The notes: a model not told the origin generated them from the sequence alone. A DNA stretch of 51,924 nt from Labilithrix sp. (GCA_019637225.1 JAHBWC010000063.1:1-51924), one strand, 5' to 3'. Positions 9,323-20,997 are shown, counted from the first letter of the stretch. Made by a program: numbers and translations.

Positions 9323-9868
9323 CTACCGCTGGCTCGACGGCTGGCGCTCGCGGACGTGACCGTTCTCGTTCGTGCGCGTCGCCTCCGGCGCCTTGGTCGC
9401 CGCGCGCGACACGTCGGCCCTCGCGACGTCGCCGGCGTGCACCGCGAGCACGGGGACCGTCGCCGAGCGGACGACCTTCTCCGCGACGCTGCCGATCAGC
9501 GCGCGCGAGAGGCCCTTCCTCCCGTGCGTCCCGATCGCGATCAAGCCGGCCCCGACCTCCTCGGCGGCCTCGTTCACCATGTGGTACGCGTCGCCCTGCT
9601 TGATCATCCCGCGAAGCGTGACGCCGGATCCCTCGCGCGCCTTGATCTGACGATCGAGACCGATCTGCGCGCCCTCGAGGATGCGCGACGTGAGCTCCGC
9701 GGTCGCGACCATCGCGCCGTCGGGGAAGCCCACGATCGGGATCTCGAAGGCGTGCATCAAGACGATCTCGGAGCCGAACACCTTGGCGTACTCGATCGCC
9801 GTGTCGAGGGCGGCTTCGGAGGGCTCGCCGAAGTCGGTGGGGACGAGGATGATCTTCGGAATCGGCAT
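9323..9868 (-). CDS. Universal stress protein (UspA family)
   Basis: The product is 181 residues. A single Usp domain spans about 1-147 and begins IILVPTDFG. It carries the nucleotide-binding signature GTHG-x9-GS (about residues 113-127) and ends VPVLAVHAG. The signature implies an ATP-binding type. The last about 30 residues are a polar, basic extension rich in Ala, Arg and Asn, not part of the usual fold. Usp proteins are cytoplasmic and induced by starvation or respiratory stress; the specific role here cannot be read. The next gene on the opposite strand begins 169 bases upstream, so the promoters are divergent. Confidence 0.93.
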   Translation of the reverse strand: MPIPKIILVPTDFGEPSEAALDTAIEYAKVFGSEIVLMHAFEIPIVGFPDGAMVATAELTSRILEGAQIGLDRQIKAREGSGVTLRGMIKQGDAYHMVNEAAEEVGAGLIAIGTHGRKGLSRALIGSVAEKVVRSATVPVLAVHAGDVARADVSRAATKAPEATRTNENGHVRERQPSSQR

Positions 9869-10037
9869 GCGTGGCTCCTGGGTTCGACCTTCTCTCGACG
9901 CCTCGCAGCAAGCGACACGCCAGCGCGACGGCTGGCCCTGGGTCAGCCGAGAGCGGCCCCGGCCAGCGCGCTACGGCCGGAAACCGCGGGAACCACGGCG
10001 CCGAACCGTGGCACGCGCGCTGCTGAGGCAGAACGTC

Positions 10038-10382
10038 ATGGTCACACCCGCGCTCTCGTCCACCGATCGTCACCAGGTTCTCCGCTTCGCCGCCTCGTTC
10101 CTCTGGGCAGATCTCGAGCTCGCCGACTCCGAGCGATGCTTCCTCACCGAGCTCGCCCACGAGCTCGACCTCCACGACGCGCCCGAGGCGATCGCGAACC
10201 TCCTCGCCTCACCACCGACCCCCGAGGACGTCGATCCGACGTCCGTCCCGCCGGCCGTCGCAGACCTCGTCCGCCACGCCGCGCTCCGCGCAATCGCCGC
10301 CGACGGCCGCGTCGCTCACGACGAAATGACGATGTTCGAGCTCCTCGACGATCTCCTGCCGAGACCCTCCCCGACCGCATGA
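10038..10382 (+). CDS. TerB-like (tellurite-resistance/DjlA-type) domain protein
   Basis: The product is 114 residues from the ATG at 10038. The frame is open much further upstream, but those residues overlap the stress-protein gene and look spurious. The protein is all-helical with acidic residues spaced as in TerB-like domains (LELADSE and ADGRVAHDE motifs), where paired acidic helices bind metal. There is no signal peptide. Its role is unknown; TerB-like proteins occur in stress and membrane-associated systems. It converges on glgP, with a GTGCCC-type hexamer repeat in the 100-base gap. Confidence 0.65.
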   Translation: MVTPALSSTDRHQVLRFAASFLWADLELADSERCFLTELAHELDLHDAPEAIANLLASPPTPEDVDPTSVPPAVADLVRHAALRAIAADGRVAHDEMTMFELLDDLLPRPSPTA

Positions 10383-10414
10383 CCCTCGACGCCCCCCTCT
10401 CCTCTCGTCTCCCA

Positions 10415-10444
10415 CGTGCCCGTGCCCGTGCCCGTGCCCGTGCC
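10415..10444. repeat. Hexanucleotide microsatellite CGTGCC, five copies
   Basis: Five perfect tandem copies of CGTGCC lie in the gap between the convergent TerB-like gene and glgP. The same hexamer recurs at about 21000-21035, where it is translated. The flanks are C/T-rich. Confidence 0.95.
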
Positions 10445-10482
10445 CGCTCTCGCTCTCTCTCCCGATCGCGTACGCCCCCGCC

Positions 10483-13026
<2,544 letters not shown>

Positions 13027-13119
13027 GGAGGGCCCCAGCGTCCCGGATCCGCGCGCCTCTTTCAACCCCTGCCTTGCGCTTCGCGCCGGGCGCGCCCCGC
13101 GCGCTCGAGGCGTCGCGCG

Positions 13120-14169
13120 TCACTTCGGCGGCGGGGCCGCCGGCGACGACGAGGCGAACACGAGCACGAACGAGCGCTCGCCCACGACGTAGAGCGTCGC
13201 CTTGTCCCGCGGCTGACCGCTCGCCTGCTCGGCCTCGAACGAGGCGTACCAGGGCAGCTTCTCCCAGACCGGCGTCTTCTTGACGAACTCGGGGACGATG
13301 AGATCGAGCTCGACGTAGCGGCCGCCCGTGAGCTGATCGAGCTCGGGTCCGAAGCTGTACTCGCGCGTCGCCTCGGGCGGCGACAGATCGTTGTGGAGCG
13401 CGCCGCCGTACGCGATCACGGCCTTCGGCGCTGCCCCGCCGTCGGCCTTGTTCTTGGCGTGGAGCGCGGCGACCTTCGCCTGCGTGAGCCTCTTGACGAG
13501 GCCGAGCATCGCGCCGACGGCGTCCGCGCCCGCGTCGGAGAGCATCGCGAAGTCGTCGCACGTCGGGCGGAGCAGCCACGGCGTCATCCCCGCGGCCTTC
13601 GCCTTGGTGCCGAGCGTGACGTACTCGTTCTGGTTCGTCTCCGCCTGCACGTCGGTCACGGGCTTCTGCGCGCTCGCGACGGCCTTCACCTCCTTCATGC
13701 ACTTCGGATCGGGCGCCCAGAGCTCGACGACGACGTCGGTGGCGCGAGGCGCGAGGAGCGGGAGGAACGCGTCCGTGAAGCGCTTCGTCGACGAGGCGAT
13801 GTGCTCGGTGCCGCGCTGCGCGTGCGCCTCGCCCACCGCGAGGACGAGCGGGTCCTTCGCGAGGACCCAGCGGAAGGCGTCCTCCGCGGTCGCGAACCGG
13901 TAGCACGTCGGCCCGCCCGCCGCGGTGCACGACGCGGCGCCGGGCGGGAGCGCGGAAGCCGACGCCGGCGTGTCGGACGGAGCGGCCGCCCCCGCGCCGT
14001 TGGTGACCGCCGGACGCGCGGCGGGCCGATCGCCGCTCGGCGGCGGCGTCCGCGAGCACCCGAACGCGAGGAGGCACGCGAAGATCGCCGGAGCCCGCCA
14101 CGCGGCGACCGCCGGGCGAGGTCGAGAACCGGGACGCGCGCCGCACCGAGAGCTACCAGACGGACCCAC
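13120..14169 (-). CDS. Putative lipoprotein with GEAH-type motif (ChaN/TraB-like, uncertain)
   Basis: The product is 349 residues from a GTG at 14169. A basic N-terminus leads to a hydrophobic segment ending LLAFGC, a probable though imperfect lipobox, then a Pro/Ala-rich spacer (about 40-85). The mature domain has LAVGEAHAQRG followed by His, reminiscent of the GExH-type motifs in ChaN, TraB/GumN and erythromycin-esterase-like families. It also has VVVELWAPDP and IAYGGALHND segments that fit the same alpha/beta layout. I cannot decide between these families by eye. It is likely anchored in the periplasm, and its start is divergent from the copper-monooxygenase-like gene. Confidence 0.7.
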   Translation of the reverse strand: MGPSGSSRCGARPGSRPRPAVAAWRAPAIFACLLAFGCSRTPPPSGDRPAARPAVTNGAGAAAPSDTPASASALPPGAASCTAAGGPTCYRFATAEDAFRWVLAKDPLVLAVGEAHAQRGTEHIASSTKRFTDAFLPLLAPRATDVVVELWAPDPKCMKEVKAVASAQKPVTDVQAETNQNEYVTLGTKAKAAGMTPWLLRPTCDDFAMLSDAGADAVGAMLGLVKRLTQAKVAALHAKNKADGGAAPKAVIAYGGALHNDLSPPEATREYSFGPELDQLTGGRYVELDLIVPEFVKKTPVWEKLPWYASFEAEQASGQPRDKATLYVVGERSFVLVFASSSPAAPPPK

Positions 14170-14235
14170 GGCGCCACTCTATCGACAGAACGCTTCATAA
14201 TGAAGGCCGGGTGGCCCCACTCACCCTCGACCACG

Positions 14236-15456
14236 ATGTCTCTCGCCTCCCTTCCCCGCGGATCGTCCGTCCTCGTCGCGCTCGCGCTCGTCGCCGCCTG
14301 CCAGGCCTCCCCCGCCGCCGATCCGGGCTCGGTCGTCGCCTTCTCGCTCGAGGCCGAGCTCGCGGCCGGGCAGGAGGCCCACTTTTGCCGCTACGTCCGG
14401 ATGCCCGACGGCCCGCCGGACCAGCGCCTCTTCGTGCGCGGCGGACGCCACGACCTCGCCGACGGCACGCACCACTACCTGCTCTACCGGACGCGCGTGA
14501 CCGCCTGGGCCGACGGGATGGATCGCGTCGTCCCGTGCGACGAGCACGAGGCCGTCATGAAGAGCGCGACGTCGTACGTCACGGGCGGTCAGACGCCCCA
14601 CGAGGACGCCGACTTCCCCGCCGCCGCCGCGCTCGCCTTCCGCCCCGGCGAGATCCTGCTCCTCCAGGGACACTTCGTGAACGCGTCACCGCGCGCGCGC
14701 ACGGTGCGCGTCGATCTCGCGCTCCGCACGGCGGCGTCCTCCGCCGTCGAGCACGAAGCCGGCGTCCTCCGCTACTACAACCCCTTCATCTTCGTCCCGC
14801 CGCGCGGCAAGGCCACCGCGAAGATGGCGTGCACGCTCAAGAAGGACATCACGCTCCTCAGCGCCGCCGCGCACATGCACGCGCGCGGCGTGGCCTACCG
14901 CGCCTACGTCGATCTCCCGGGCGCGCCGCCGAGCGAAGCGCCCTTCTACACGACGAAGGACGGGCTCCACCCCACCTTCTACGCCGGCTTCATGGCCCTC
15001 CCGGCGGGATCGACGATCCGCTACGAGTGCGACTACGAGAACGCCGCCGGCGAGCGCCCCGTCGTCCAGGGCCTCTCCGCCGAGGCCGACGAGATGTGCA
15101 TGCTGAGCGCCTTCTACTACCCGGCGATGGCGCCCGAGGACGAGGCCTGCGAGGACATGAGCGGCCACGGCACCGGCACGGCGACGTGCCTCGACACGGT
15201 CGCCTGCCTCGAGGGGTGCCCCGTCTCGGAGCGGCCTGACTTCTCGAGCGGCGATCCGCGCGTCGGCGCGTGCTGGCAGCGCTGCATCACGAGCTCCTGC
15301 CCCGCCGTCACCGGCGCGCTCTTCCCCGAGCTCGCGTGCACCGCCGCCAAGTGCGCCGCCGAGTGCGCCGCCATGGGCGAGCCCTGCCGCGCGTGCGTGA
15401 TCGAGCGCTGCGCCGCGGAGCTCGACGCGTGCGCGAGGACCGCGTGCGCGCCCTGA
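14236..15456 (+). CDS. Lipoprotein with PHM/DBH-type copper monooxygenase fold
   Basis: The product is 406 residues from the ATG at 14236; an ATG at 14200 would add 12. The lipobox ends at Cys22. The next about 280 residues match the two-domain type II ascorbate-dependent copper monooxygenase fold. All six expected ligands are visible: His79-His80 and His146 for the first copper, and His213, His215 (HMH) and Met287 (DEMC) for the second. The C-terminal about 90 residues are Cys-rich (14 Cys from 318 to 404), which is not part of the eukaryotic enzymes and resembles myxobacterial Cys-rich tails. The substrate is unknown. A FadL-like porin overlaps its end, so uptake or processing of a hydrophobic compound is possible (inference). 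Confidence 0.85.
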   Translation: MSLASLPRGSSVLVALALVAACQASPAADPGSVVAFSLEAELAAGQEAHFCRYVRMPDGPPDQRLFVRGGRHDLADGTHHYLLYRTRVTAWADGMDRVVPCDEHEAVMKSATSYVTGGQTPHEDADFPAAAALAFRPGEILLLQGHFVNASPRARTVRVDLALRTAASSAVEHEAGVLRYYNPFIFVPPRGKATAKMACTLKKDITLLSAAAHMHARGVAYRAYVDLPGAPPSEAPFYTTKDGLHPTFYAGFMALPAGSTIRYECDYENAAGERPVVQGLSAEADEMCMLSAFYYPAMAPEDEACEDMSGHGTGTATCLDTVACLEGCPVSERPDFSSGDPRVGACWQRCITSSCPAVTGALFPELACTAAKCAAECAAMGEPCRACVIERCAAELDACARTACAP

Positions 15457-16997
15457 GGCGCCGCCGCTTCGTCCGCGCTTCGATCGCCTGGAGCCTCGCC
15501 GCGACGGCGACGATCGCCGCGAGCCCGGCGGCCGCGTCGAACGTCTTCGAGTACCCCGAGCAAGGCTCCGAGGCGCTTGGGCGCGCCGGCGCGTGGGTCG
15601 CGCGCGCCTCGGATCCGATCGCGATCGCGCGGAACCCCGCCGGGCTCGCCGGGCAGCCGGCGCGAGGCTCCGTGGGCTACGATCTGGCGCTCCGCGCGAT
15701 GTGCTTCACGCGCGTGAAGGCCGCCGGCGACGTCACCGCCGACGGGACGGCTCCGGGCGGCGTCTACCCCCGCGTCTGCGACTCGGGCACGCCCATCCCG
15801 ATCGGCTACGTCGCGGTCGCGCACCCGATCACGCCGCGCCTCGCGATCGGCGCCGGCGTCGTCACGCCGTCGGGCGTCCCGCGAACGGCGTTCCCGTCCT
15901 TCGCGTCGGGCGCGGCGTCGCCTCAGCGCTACCTCCTCGTCGAGTCGACGACGCTGATGGCCATCCCGACGATCTCCGCAGCCTACGAGGCGCTCCGCGG
16001 CCTCCGGGTGGGCGCGTCGCTCGGCTGGGGGATCGCCTGGGTGAGCTCGTCCGCGGCCGCGCCCGGCGTGATCGAAGGCGCGGTGCGGCCCGCGGACAAC
16101 GACGTCAAGGTCCGCGTCTCGGCCCTCGACTTGTTCGTCCCGCGCGCGACCCTCGGCGCGCACTGGTCGGCGTCGTCCTTCGTCGAGCTCGGCGCCTCGG
16201 TCATGTGGTCCGACGCGATCGTCGCGAGAGGCGACGCGGTCACGGAGGCGAACGCGTTCACGCCGCGAGCGGCCTCCGGCGACACGTCGCGCGTGGTGCG
16301 CGGTGACACGTCACGCCGCGACTGCGGACGACCGGGCAGCGCGGCGTGCGGCGACGGCGGGAACGCCGAGCTCACCGTCCCTCTCCCCGCGACGGCGACG
16401 GTCGGCGTGCGCTTGCGCGTTCCACGCAGGACCGCAAGCGCGCCGCGTGACCCGATCGACGACGAGCGCTTCGATCTCGAGCTCGACGTGACGTGGTCGG
16501 ACGCCTCGAGCATCGATCGGATCGGCCTGCGCTTCCCGGGCGCGCTCGGCGCGGGGACGATCCCCGTGCCGGGCACCGCCGGCAACCTCCCGCCGAACGC
16601 GGACTCGCCGCGCCGCTACCGCGACGTCGTCGGCTTCCGGCTCGGCGGCGACCTCGTCGTTATCCCACGGCGCCTCTCGCTCCGCGCCGGCGCGTTCCAC
16701 GAGTCGCGCGCCGCCGTGCCGGGTCACGTCGGGCTCGAGGCGCTCTCGGGCCGGCGCGTCGGCCTCGCGATCGGCGCGACGGCGCGCTTCCCCGTGCGCG
16801 AGCAGGGCGGCGCGATCGACCTGTCGATCGGTTACCTGAGGATGTTCGTCGCGGACGTCGCGAGCGAGTCTCCCAGCGCCTCGGGCGTTCCGGCGATCGC
16901 GGGGACGGCGCCGTATCGAACGCCGTGGCCCGTCGGCCTCGGCCGGATCGAGGGCGGCCTCGACGTCCTCCACGTCGGCGCGGCGTACCGCTTCTGA
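15444..16997 (+). CDS. FadL/OmpP1-type outer-membrane transport protein
   Basis: The product is 517 residues from a GTG at 15444 (GTG at 15429 is also possible), overlapping the previous gene by 13 bases. An Arg-rich n-region and hydrophobic core end near ASPAAASN, a signal peptide. The mature N-terminus has the family pattern of Gly/Ala-rich turns with GRAGAWVARASDPIAIARNPAGLA, typical of the FadL plug and first strands. Alternating beta strands follow to a terminal Phe (YRF), typical of outer-membrane barrels. FadL homologues move hydrophobic compounds across the outer membrane. The overlap with the copper-monooxygenase-like lipoprotein suggests a shared pathway. A 19-bp direct repeat spans its stop codon. 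Confidence 0.85.
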   Translation: MRALRRRRFVRASIAWSLAATATIAASPAAASNVFEYPEQGSEALGRAGAWVARASDPIAIARNPAGLAGQPARGSVGYDLALRAMCFTRVKAAGDVTADGTAPGGVYPRVCDSGTPIPIGYVAVAHPITPRLAIGAGVVTPSGVPRTAFPSFASGAASPQRYLLVESTTLMAIPTISAAYEALRGLRVGASLGWGIAWVSSSAAAPGVIEGAVRPADNDVKVRVSALDLFVPRATLGAHWSASSFVELGASVMWSDAIVARGDAVTEANAFTPRAASGDTSRVVRGDTSRRDCGRPGSAACGDGGNAELTVPLPATATVGVRLRVPRRTASAPRDPIDDERFDLELDVTWSDASSIDRIGLRFPGALGAGTIPVPGTAGNLPPNADSPRRYRDVVGFRLGGDLVVIPRRLSLRAGAFHESRAAVPGHVGLEALSGRRVGLAIGATARFPVREQGGAIDLSIGYLRMFVADVASESPSASGVPAIAGTAPYRTPWPVGLGRIEGGLDVLHVGAAYRF

Positions 16998-17026
16998 CGC
17001 ACGGATCGTCTTCTGACGCACGGATC
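16989..17026. repeat. 19-bp direct repeat spanning a stop codon
   Basis: Two perfect adjacent copies of CTTCTGACGCACGGATCGT. The first copy contains the final Phe codon and TGA stop of the FadL-like gene, and the second duplicates them out of use. This looks like a recent tandem duplication. Confidence 0.93.
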
Positions 17027-17155
17027 GTCAGGACACGCACGGCGCGCGCGCGAGCCCCGAAATTGCGCGAAGGAGCGCCCGACGCGCGATTGGCACGCGC
17101 CGTGCGTACGGGCCCGCGCGTTCCTTTGCAGTTGTTCCTTCCTCGGAGAATCGCC

Positions 17156-18304
17156 ATGCGATCCGCTTCAAGGGCGGCGATGACGTCGCTCTTCTTCCTC
17201 GCCGCCTGCTCCACGAGCGAGCCCTCGGCGCCCGACGGTCAGAGCTCGCCGCCGGGCGAGAGCCCCACCGACACCACGGCCGAGCCGTGCGACGACGGCA
17301 CCTACCGCGTCTCGAGCGGCGCGTGCGAGGCGTTCCCCGGCCTCGGCGTGAGCCGCTCGCCGACGACGATCGCGCCGGCGCGCGATCACCACACGACGAT
17401 GGTCATCGAGACGACCTCGGGCCACTGGCTGTACGTGATCGGCGGGACCGACGCCTGGGAGACGCTCCACGACGACGTCCAGCGCGCGCGCATCGCCGAC
17501 GACGGCAGCCTCGGCGCCTTCGAGCAGGTCGGCAAGCTCCCCGTGGCGCGCGCCGGCCACTGCATGGTCAAGTCGAAGGACCGGCTCTACCTCTTCGGCG
17601 GCGTCGTCGGCAGCGTGCGCGACGGCTCGAGCAAGACGTCGGTCGTCCTCGACCTCGACGCCGAGGGCAAGGTCGTCGGCTCGTCGGCGGGGCCCGAGAT
17701 GCCCGAGGCGGTGATGCACCTCACCTGCGATCTCGTCGGCGACTTCGTCTACGTGCTCGGCGGCCGCAACCAGCGGAGCCAGAGCTCGAAGCTGAGCGCC
17801 CGCACGCGCCTCGACGCGAGCGGCGCCCTCGCGCCGTTCGAGAAGCAGACGCCGCTCTCGCCCGACCGGAGCCACCACGCGTCGTTCGTCAAGGACGGCC
17901 ACCTCTACGTCCTCGGCGGCCTCACGGGCGATCCGACGGCGACCTTCGAGGACCGCAAGGACGTCGTGTTCGCGCCGATCGCCGCCGACGGCGCGCTCGG
18001 CGCGTGGAGCGCGGCGGGCTCGCTCCCCAAGTCGCTCAGCGTGAGCTCGGCGCAGCTCTACAAGGACGCGGTCTACGTCTTCGGCGGGCTCGAGGACGGG
18101 GCGCGCTTCTCGGCGAAGATCCGACGCGCGACGTTCGAGCAGGGCGGCGTGCTCGGCCCGTTCGCCACGCTCGAGGCGACGCTCCCCGATCCGCGCGGGC
18201 ACGTCCACCAGACGCCGATGTGGAAGGACTTCATCTACTCGGTCGGCGGCAAGGACATGACCGACCGCTCGCTCGACGCGATCGACGTCGGACGCTTCCA
18301 GTGA
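17156..18304 (+). CDS. Kelch-repeat lipoprotein
   Basis: The product is 382 residues from the ATG at 17156, preceded by a CGGAGA-type ribosome site. A short signal peptide ends at LAAC (lipobox), then a Ser/Pro/Glu-rich spacer. From about residue 80 to the end there are six kelch-type blades, each with a hydrophobic strand and a Gly pair: YVIGG, YLFGG, YVLGG, YVLGG, YVFGG and YSVGG. This predicts a six-bladed beta-propeller anchored to a membrane and facing the periplasm or outside. No catalytic residues can be named. Binding of a protein or sugar is likely but unproven. It converges on the PRPP-synthetase-like gene. Confidence 0.85.
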   Translation: MRSASRAAMTSLFFLAACSTSEPSAPDGQSSPPGESPTDTTAEPCDDGTYRVSSGACEAFPGLGVSRSPTTIAPARDHHTTMVIETTSGHWLYVIGGTDAWETLHDDVQRARIADDGSLGAFEQVGKLPVARAGHCMVKSKDRLYLFGGVVGSVRDGSSKTSVVLDLDAEGKVVGSSAGPEMPEAVMHLTCDLVGDFVYVLGGRNQRSQSSKLSARTRLDASGALAPFEKQTPLSPDRSHHASFVKDGHLYVLGGLTGDPTATFEDRKDVVFAPIAADGALGAWSAAGSLPKSLSVSSAQLYKDAVYVFGGLEDGARFSAKIRRATFEQGGVLGPFATLEATLPDPRGHVHQTPMWKDFIYSVGGKDMTDRSLDAIDVGRFQ

Positions 18305-18331
18305 CGGGCGCGCCGCGCGCCGCCGGGTAGG

Positions 18332-19246
18332 CTACTCGGCGGCGTCGAGGCACTCGACGAGGCGCGGGGCGATCGACACCACGTCCTCCTTCGGGAGCTG
18401 CAGGCAGCCGGGGTGCGAGTCGGTGCCCATGATCGACGCGAAGACACCGCTCGCCCGGAGCTTGCCGAGCGCGTCGTTCGGGAGGACGAGGTGGCTCGCG
18501 ATCGCGTGCACCTTCGTGGCGCCCGCGGCGAGGTAGGCCCTCCCCGCCTGGACGAGCGACGACCCGGTCCGGATCATGTCGTCGTAGAGCACGACCTCCC
18601 TGCCCTTCACGTCGGCGTTGATCCCGGTGACCGAGGTGCCGCCGTCGTCGCGACGCTTGTAGACGAACGCCGGCTCGACGTGCAGATCGCGCGCGAGGCT
18701 CTGCACCCACTTGGCGCGCCCTGCGTCGCACGCGCCGAGCACGAACGGCGTGCCCTTCATCTTCTCGGCGATCCGCGCGGTGATGATCGGCGCGCCGTAG
18801 ACGTGGCGGGAGAGGACGCGATCGTCGAGGTAGAACTCGATGCCGTCGGTGTGCAGATCGAACAGGTAGAGGTGCGTCCCGCCCTCGGGCGCCGGGATCG
18901 CCGAGAGCAGGCGCGCGCGCGTCTTCGCGACGACGACCTCGCCCGGCTTCACCGCGCGCTCCATCGTCGAGTAGCCGAAGTACGGCATCACGATCGAGAG
19001 CGAACGCGCGCCGCCGCGGGCGATGCCGCACGCGATGTCGAAGACGTCGAGCCAGTCGGCGTCGGTCGGCGTGCCGCCGAGCAAGACGACGTCGCGGCCG
19101 TAGAGGTCGGGGAGGATGCGGAGGTAGCGCTCGCCGTCGGGGAAGTTCTTCCGCTCGATCTCGCCATGTTCGAAGTCCCCTGCCGCGAGGAACGACGGCT
19201 CGAGGTACGCGTACGAGGGGATCGTGAAGAAGAGACGGCGGTGCAT
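18332..19246 (-). CDS. Ribose-phosphate pyrophosphokinase-like protein
   Basis: The product is 304 residues, slightly shorter than typical Prs (about 315). It shows the N-terminal NFPDGER motif, a PYFGYSTMERAVKPGE segment matching the ATP-side loop of the family, FDLHTDGIEFY, CDAGRAKW, and the PRPP-binding loop VVLYDDMIRTGSSL. The differences from classical Prs at several otherwise invariant positions suggest a divergent branch. It should make PRPP from ribose 5-phosphate and ATP in the cytoplasm, but a related phosphoribosyl function cannot be excluded. It is divergent from the mutase gene across about 95 bases. Confidence 0.85.
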   Translation of the reverse strand: MHRRLFFTIPSYAYLEPSFLAAGDFEHGEIERKNFPDGERYLRILPDLYGRDVVLLGGTPTDADWLDVFDIACGIARGGARSLSIVMPYFGYSTMERAVKPGEVVVAKTRARLLSAIPAPEGGTHLYLFDLHTDGIEFYLDDRVLSRHVYGAPIITARIAEKMKGTPFVLGACDAGRAKWVQSLARDLHVEPAFVYKRRDDGGTSVTGINADVKGREVVLYDDMIRTGSSLVQAGRAYLAAGATKVHAIASHLVLPNDALGKLRASGVFASIMGTDSHPGCLQLPKEDVVSIAPRLVECLDAAE

Positions 19247-19340
19247 GCCTGGCTCTTACCAGGTTTCGGCGCGCCGTTCGCCGCGGCGCCTCTGCCGCGG
19301 CGCCGCGGCGAATGCGATCTCGTGCTAAAGCGTCGGCATC

Positions 19341-20996
19341 ATGACGTACGCCGAGCTCCGCCGCGCCTGGGAGAAGGACAAGCTTGCGCCGCTCGAGGCG
19401 AAGGACAAGCCGCGCGCGCGCGTCGCGAACCTCTCCGGCCGCGCCGACGTGGCGCCGCTCTACGGCCCCGAGGACATCGCCGACCTCGACCCCGTGACGG
19501 ACCTCGGCGTCCCCGGCGCGCCGCCGTTCACGCGCGGCGTCCAGCCCAACATGTACCGCGGCCGCCTCTGGACGATGCGTCAGTACGCCGGCTTCGGCAC
19601 CGCGGCCGAGTCGAACGAGCGCTACCACTACCTCCTCCAGCAGGGGCAGACCGGCCTCTCCGTCGCGTTCGATCTCCCCACGCAGATGGGCCGCGACTCG
19701 GACGATCCGGCGAGCCAGGGCGAGGTCGGCCGCGTCGGCGTCGCGATCGACTCCATCGACGACATGCGCACGCTGCTCCGCGGCCTGCCGCTCGACGCGA
19801 TCTCGACGTCGATGACGATCAACGCGACCGCGTCGACGCTCCTCTGCCTCTACATCGCCGTCGCCGAGGAACAGGGCGTCCCCCGCGACAAGCTTCGCGG
19901 CACGATCCAGAACGACATCCTCAAGGAGTACATGGCGCGCGGCACGTACATCTACCCGCCGCGCCCGTCGCTCCGTCTCATCACGGACATCTTCGCGTTC
20001 TGCGGCAAGGACGTGCCGCGCTGGAACACCATCTCCATCAGCGGCTACCACATCCGCGAGGCCGGCTGCGACGCCGCCCAGGAGATCGCCTTCACGCTCG
20101 CCGACGGCATCGCCTACGTGCAAGCGGCGAAGGACGCGGGCCTCGGCGTCGACGCGTTCGGCGCGCAGCTGTCGTTCTTCTTCAACGTCCACAACAACGT
20201 GATCGAGGAGGTCGCGAAGTTCCGCGCCGCGCGCCGCATGTGGAGCGCGCTCATGAAGGAGCGCTTCGGCGCGAAGACCGATCGCGCGCGCGCGCTCCGC
20301 TTCCACTGCCAGACGGCGGGGATGACGCTCACCGCGCAGCAGCCGCTCAACAACGTCTCCCGCGTGACGCTGCAGGCACTCGCCGCGGTCCTCGGCGGCT
20401 GCCAGTCGCTCCACACGAACAGCTACGACGAGGCGCTCGGCCTGCCCACGAGCGAAGCGGCCACGATCGCCCTCCGCACCCAGCAGATCGTCGCGTACGA
20501 GTCCGGTGTCGCCGACTTCGTCGACGCGCTTGGCGGAGCCTACGCCGTCGAGGCGCTGACGAACCGCCTCGAGGCCGAGGCCGGCAAGTACCTCGCGCGC
20601 ATCGACGAGCTCGGCGGCATGGTCGCCGCGATCGAGCAGGGCTACCCGCAGCGCGAGATCCAGAACAGCGCCTACAACTACCAGCTCGAGATCGAGAAGA
20701 AGGAGCGCACGATCGTCGGCCTGAACGACTTCGTCCAGGACGCGCCGCCCGTTCCGGTCATGAAGATCGACCCGCGCATCGAGGCCGCCCAGGTCGAGCG
20801 CCTCCGCGCCGTCCGCGCCGGCCGCGACGAGACGGCCCACGCCGAGGCCCTCCGCAAGGTCGAGGCCGCCGCGAAGGGCACCGACAACCTCCTGCCCTTC
20901 ATCCTCGACGCCGTGAAGGCCTCCGCCACGGTCGGCGAGGTCGCCGGCGTCCTCCGCGGCGTCTGGGGCGAGCACGTCGAGACCCTCGTCCTCTGA
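19341..20996 (+). CDS. Methylmalonyl-CoA mutase catalytic (large) subunit, split type
   Basis: The product is 551 residues, the TIM-barrel substrate-binding domain only. There is no C-terminal cobalamin-binding domain, which must come from a separate small subunit not seen in this window. Conserved segments include RQYAGFGTA with Arg80 and Tyr82, the TIQNDILKEYMARGTYIYPP segment with Arg200, and ISISGYHIREAG with His237. By alignment from memory, Tyr82 and Arg200 match the carboxylate-recognising Tyr89 and Arg207 of Propionibacterium mutase, which isobutyryl-CoA mutases replace by Phe and Gln. That favours methylmalonyl-CoA (or ethylmalonyl-CoA) over isobutyryl-CoA. The pseudouridine synthase begins four bases after its stop. 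Confidence 0.92.
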   Translation: MTYAELRRAWEKDKLAPLEAKDKPRARVANLSGRADVAPLYGPEDIADLDPVTDLGVPGAPPFTRGVQPNMYRGRLWTMRQYAGFGTAAESNERYHYLLQQGQTGLSVAFDLPTQMGRDSDDPASQGEVGRVGVAIDSIDDMRTLLRGLPLDAISTSMTINATASTLLCLYIAVAEEQGVPRDKLRGTIQNDILKEYMARGTYIYPPRPSLRLITDIFAFCGKDVPRWNTISISGYHIREAGCDAAQEIAFTLADGIAYVQAAKDAGLGVDAFGAQLSFFFNVHNNVIEEVAKFRAARRMWSALMKERFGAKTDRARALRFHCQTAGMTLTAQQPLNNVSRVTLQALAAVLGGCQSLHTNSYDEALGLPTSEAATIALRTQQIVAYESGVADFVDALGGAYAVEALTNRLEAEAGKYLARIDELGGMVAAIEQGYPQREIQNSAYNYQLEIEKKERTIVGLNDFVQDAPPVPVMKIDPRIEAAQVERLRAVRAGRDETAHAEALRKVEAAAKGTDNLLPFILDAVKASATVGEVAGVLRGVWGEHVETLVL

Positions 20997-20997
20997 C

